A stretch of 64,000 bases of DNA. Source: Clostridia bacterium (lineage in GTDB: Bacteria > Bacillota > Clostridia > Lachnospirales > Lachnospiraceae). Position numbers and translations under genes: made by a program. Below, one piece after another: positions 62,352-64,000 of the stretch. Where the stretch lies: the NCBI GenBank assembly GCA_910575245.1, contig CAJTEN010000025.1:16919-80918 (forward strand). The letters run 5' to 3'. Position 1 is the first letter of the stretch. Each line of letters begins with the position of its first letter. A model generated the notes under the pieces. The model was not told the DNA's origin. It ran no database searches and was given only the letters and a program-made list of their open reading frames with translations.

Positions 62352-62891
62352 ATATTACCTCCCGTTTCTATTCTTCCATCATTCCCAATTCGTTACTCCC
62401 TGCACATGAAATCATCACCTAAATTCCAAAGTGCTTTCTGACATCTCATACACAGACTTTACTACTTGTTTTTTGCTCAAATACTCTCTGTTTCCAAAAA
62501 GAACAACAAAAAAGCAGGCACAATTCCCACAAAACAGAATCTTCCTGCTAAACGAAAAGATATGGCAGACAACGCAAATACGGCACCGTCCTATTTGCAT
62601 AACAGTCCTATGACAATTTTTATTCGCAGGCAAAAAAATCCCATTTACATGAGACCCTATATTTGCTTTTACTGTCCCTGGATACGGGTACGGGCACAAC
62701 GAATAAAAATAATCACTTTCATGCCGCCTTTCTACTATTATTATTCAAACTATTTATGTGTTCCGCCTGTCGCACATACTGCAGATATGAAAAATATTCC
62801 CACTCCTTCTTCAAGTCCGTGCAACTATGTTGACTATAGCACAGACCGTATCGCTCTGTCAATCTGATTTTCCATTAGCGGAAAATGTCTC
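62352..62891. other. Intergenic region upstream of hflX
   Basis: AT-rich, with no convincing gene. A 94-codon minus-strand frame (62415-62699) lacks a ribosome binding site and has Cys-rich low-quality composition. The hflX promoter must lie here, but no strong boxes were picked out. Confidence 0.4.
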
Positions 62892-63052
62892 GTAACAGTT
62901 CAGCCCAGGACTTTTCATTTACTGCAAAGTCCGTGAGAATGTGTAAATTCGGCCAAAAGGGAATCTGCCCCTCGCCGCAGGCGACTTGGAAAAATTGAGT
63001 TTTGCTCAATTGGCAGATTCCGTAACAGTGAGGCCGAAGGCTGAACTGTTAC
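62892..63052. mobile_element. R2 miniature element, intact copy (161 bp)
   Basis: Terminal inverted repeats GTAACAGTTCAGCC and GGCTGAACTGTTAC are flanked by an exact 8-bp duplication AATGTCTC (62884-62891 and 63053-63060). It contains the hairpin TTTTCATTTACTGCAAA, the CTCGCCGCAGGCG palindrome and the hairpin AATTGAGTTTTGCTCAATT. It gives the best view of the full R2 element. Confidence 0.9.
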
Positions 63053-63264
63053 AATGTCTCACGATCCGTATATATCAAATTGATAGTATGAGCATCAAGA
63101 TCAAGATACTCTGATACAAGATCTCTTATCTTATCCTGTTCCTCTGCATTCGTGATCTTATTTCTGTTCACTATCACAATATTCGCATAAGCAGCTTCAC
63201 TCTCAAAATCCTGGAGTGATACAGATACAGACACAATATTTTCCTTATCGTAATCCAGAAGCAT
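63049..63264 (-). pseudogene. 3' gene fragment ended by an R2 insertion
   Basis: A 71-codon frame, open upstream to about 63318 without a good start, ending RNKITNAEEQDKIRDLVSEY and then LDLDAHTINLIYTDRETL. The stop codon TAA comes from the R2 terminal repeat (TGTTAC), so the natural C-terminus may be lost. The family is not recognised. No ribosome binding site supports the ATG at 63264. Confidence 0.4.
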
Positions 63265-63359
63265 TTGCTCTAATTTATTTGTCCCAATTCGACTTCGTGT
63301 TCCCGGTAGAATCTTCTGAATAAATATTTATATCAATGCAATAATTATACAACAGCTGC

Positions 63360-63398
63360 AAAAAGAGACTGCTCACCATAGGTGGACAGTCTCTTTTT
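63360..63398. terminator. Strong bidirectional terminator
   Basis: AAAAAGAGACTG (63360-63371) and CAGTCTCTTTTT (63387-63398) form a 12-bp perfect stem with A and T runs on either side. Confidence 0.85.
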
Positions 63399-63608
63399 GG
63401 CTTTCGTTATAATAAACAGTTTCACCATCTTGTTTTTGGTCATTGTTCTGAATTTCAAGAAATGAATTTTGAGAGTAGAAAAAGACAGCTACTCATGTTC
63501 GCTTATATTATCAATCATTCTGTTCGAGGGCTGAACAGTTAAAAGGCCTAATACATCATCGACCAAATGGAACATATAGCGTGTTGTACTGACTTCCTCT
63601 ATGTGGTG

Positions 63609-63630
63609 TTGAACTTAAAAAACAGTTCAA
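63609..63630 (+). promoter_or_regulatory. Inverted repeat in the leader of the Mrr-like gene
   Basis: TTGAACT-taaaaaac-AGTTCAA, followed by TACTTTTTT and then the ribosome binding site AGGAGG. It could be an operator or a weak attenuator. Confidence 0.4.
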
Positions 63631-63653
63631 TACTTTTTTAGGAGGCATACATC

Positions 63654-63953
63654 ATGCAGGCGAACATCATTCCTGAGAACATCGTCTTTAACAATTGCTA
63701 TTCAGGTACAGAGTTTGAAAACAAAACGGTAGACTTTCTTCGACTGGCTGGACTCACAGCTAACAGAGTAGGTAAAGCTAATGATGGAGGTATTGACATT
63801 GAAGCGAGTGTGATTATTCAAGGGGTTAAATATTCATATTACATTCAATGCAAGTATTACAACAAGCCTTTGGGCAAGGGCCCAAATCAACTACCCCGGT
63901 GCAAGCACTCAAGCACTGTGAGCGGCTCCTACGTCGCCTCTCACAGCACTTGA
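63654..63953 (+). pseudogene. Mrr-type restriction endonuclease gene, interrupted
   Basis: About 78 residues match the Mrr_cat type of PD-(D/E)XK nuclease: TEFENKTVDFLRLAGLTANR, catalytic Asp in NDGGIDIEA and the Q-x-K motif YYIQCKYYNKPLGKGP. AGGAGG lies 9 bases before the ATG. After GKGP (about 63885) the frame enters unrelated sequence that begins ACTACCCCG and contains a long hairpin, and the rest of the gene is not seen. Insertion of an IS200/IS605-like element is the likely cause. Confidence 0.72.
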
Positions 63954-64000
63954 CTTTTTCGCTCGCTCTGCTCCCTCAAAAGCGGGGTATGCGGATTTCC
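63889..64000 (-). mobile_element. IS200/IS605-like element end (runs off the window)
   Basis: The sequence from CTACCCCG (63891-63898) to GCGGGGTA (63982-63989) is bounded by complementary ends and contains a hairpin with arms CAAGCACTGTGAG and CTCACAGCACTTG. Subterminal hairpins without duplicated flanks are typical of IS200/IS605 ends. If a tnpB gene lies beyond the window on the minus strand, this would be its right end and could include the guide-RNA scaffold. No transposase is visible, so this rests on the end structure. Confidence 0.5.

Noticed and set aside
62415..62699. A 94-codon minus-strand frame upstream of hflX
   Set aside because: No ribosome binding site, odd Cys-rich composition and no recognisable motif; probably chance in intergenic DNA.

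Overview
The window looks like a chromosomal segment of a Gram-positive anaerobe of the Lachnospiraceae (Clostridia). The grounds are Bacillota-type ribosome binding sites (AAGGAGG), pyrD/pyrK of the class 1B type, SpoIID-, SpoIIQ- and SipL-like sporulation proteins, YesM/YesN-type sugar regulators with LplA/LplB/LplC-type ABC parts, and several AAA-ATPase/nuclease genes common in gut clostridia. No rRNA, tRNA or CRISPR array was recognised. The genus cannot be fixed from the sequence alone.

Layout. 1-7.5 kb: a two-component pair, an AAA/nuclease gene, a membrane protein, a secreted NlpC/P60 hydrolase and asnS. 7.7-14 kb: an ispE - GntR - small protein - murI - MATE - DUF1934 cluster on the minus strand, behind a strong promoter with a dyad operator. 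14.2-20.4 kb: a decayed sugar-uptake locus in which one solute-binding protein and one permease are intact, while a second binding protein, a YesN regulator, the partner permease, an SGNH esterase and the YesM kinase are fragments. 20.5-22.8 kb: an intact GH31 alpha-xylosidase. 23-29.8 kb: a type I restriction-modification operon (hsdM-hsdS-hsdR) with a three-gene DUF3990 cassette between hsdS and hsdR. 30-34.4 kb: a truncated AAA gene, nested miniature transposons, a helical protein of unknown function and a broken zeta-type toxin/antitoxin pair. 34.5-40.3 kb: an ABC-2 exporter, an MFS/spermidine-synthase fusion and a DUF4143 ATPase. 40.7-56.7 kb: housekeeping and sporulation genes (SipL-like, pyrD/pyrK/pyrC, plsC, a GH9 homologue, an amidohydrolase, SpoIIQ-like, SpoIID-like, an EF-hand protein, aconitase). 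57-60.3 kb: an RRNPP-type regulator, a 10-codon hydrophobic peptide gene and an ABC exporter. 60.3-64 kb: gene fragments, hflX, more miniature elements and an Mrr-type gene that breaks off at an IS200/IS605-like end.

Two things stand out. First, 57379-60256 has the layout of a peptide-signalling system whose signal, MGVIIVIVVV, would be made without a leader. It resembles the mature streptococcal SHP pheromones and sits behind a 19-bp perfect dyad, downstream of a TPR-type regulator and upstream of an ABC exporter. Second, there are three families of miniature inverted-repeat elements with exact target duplications. All three copies of one 189-bp element have inserted at the same position, just inside the terminal repeat of another miniature element.
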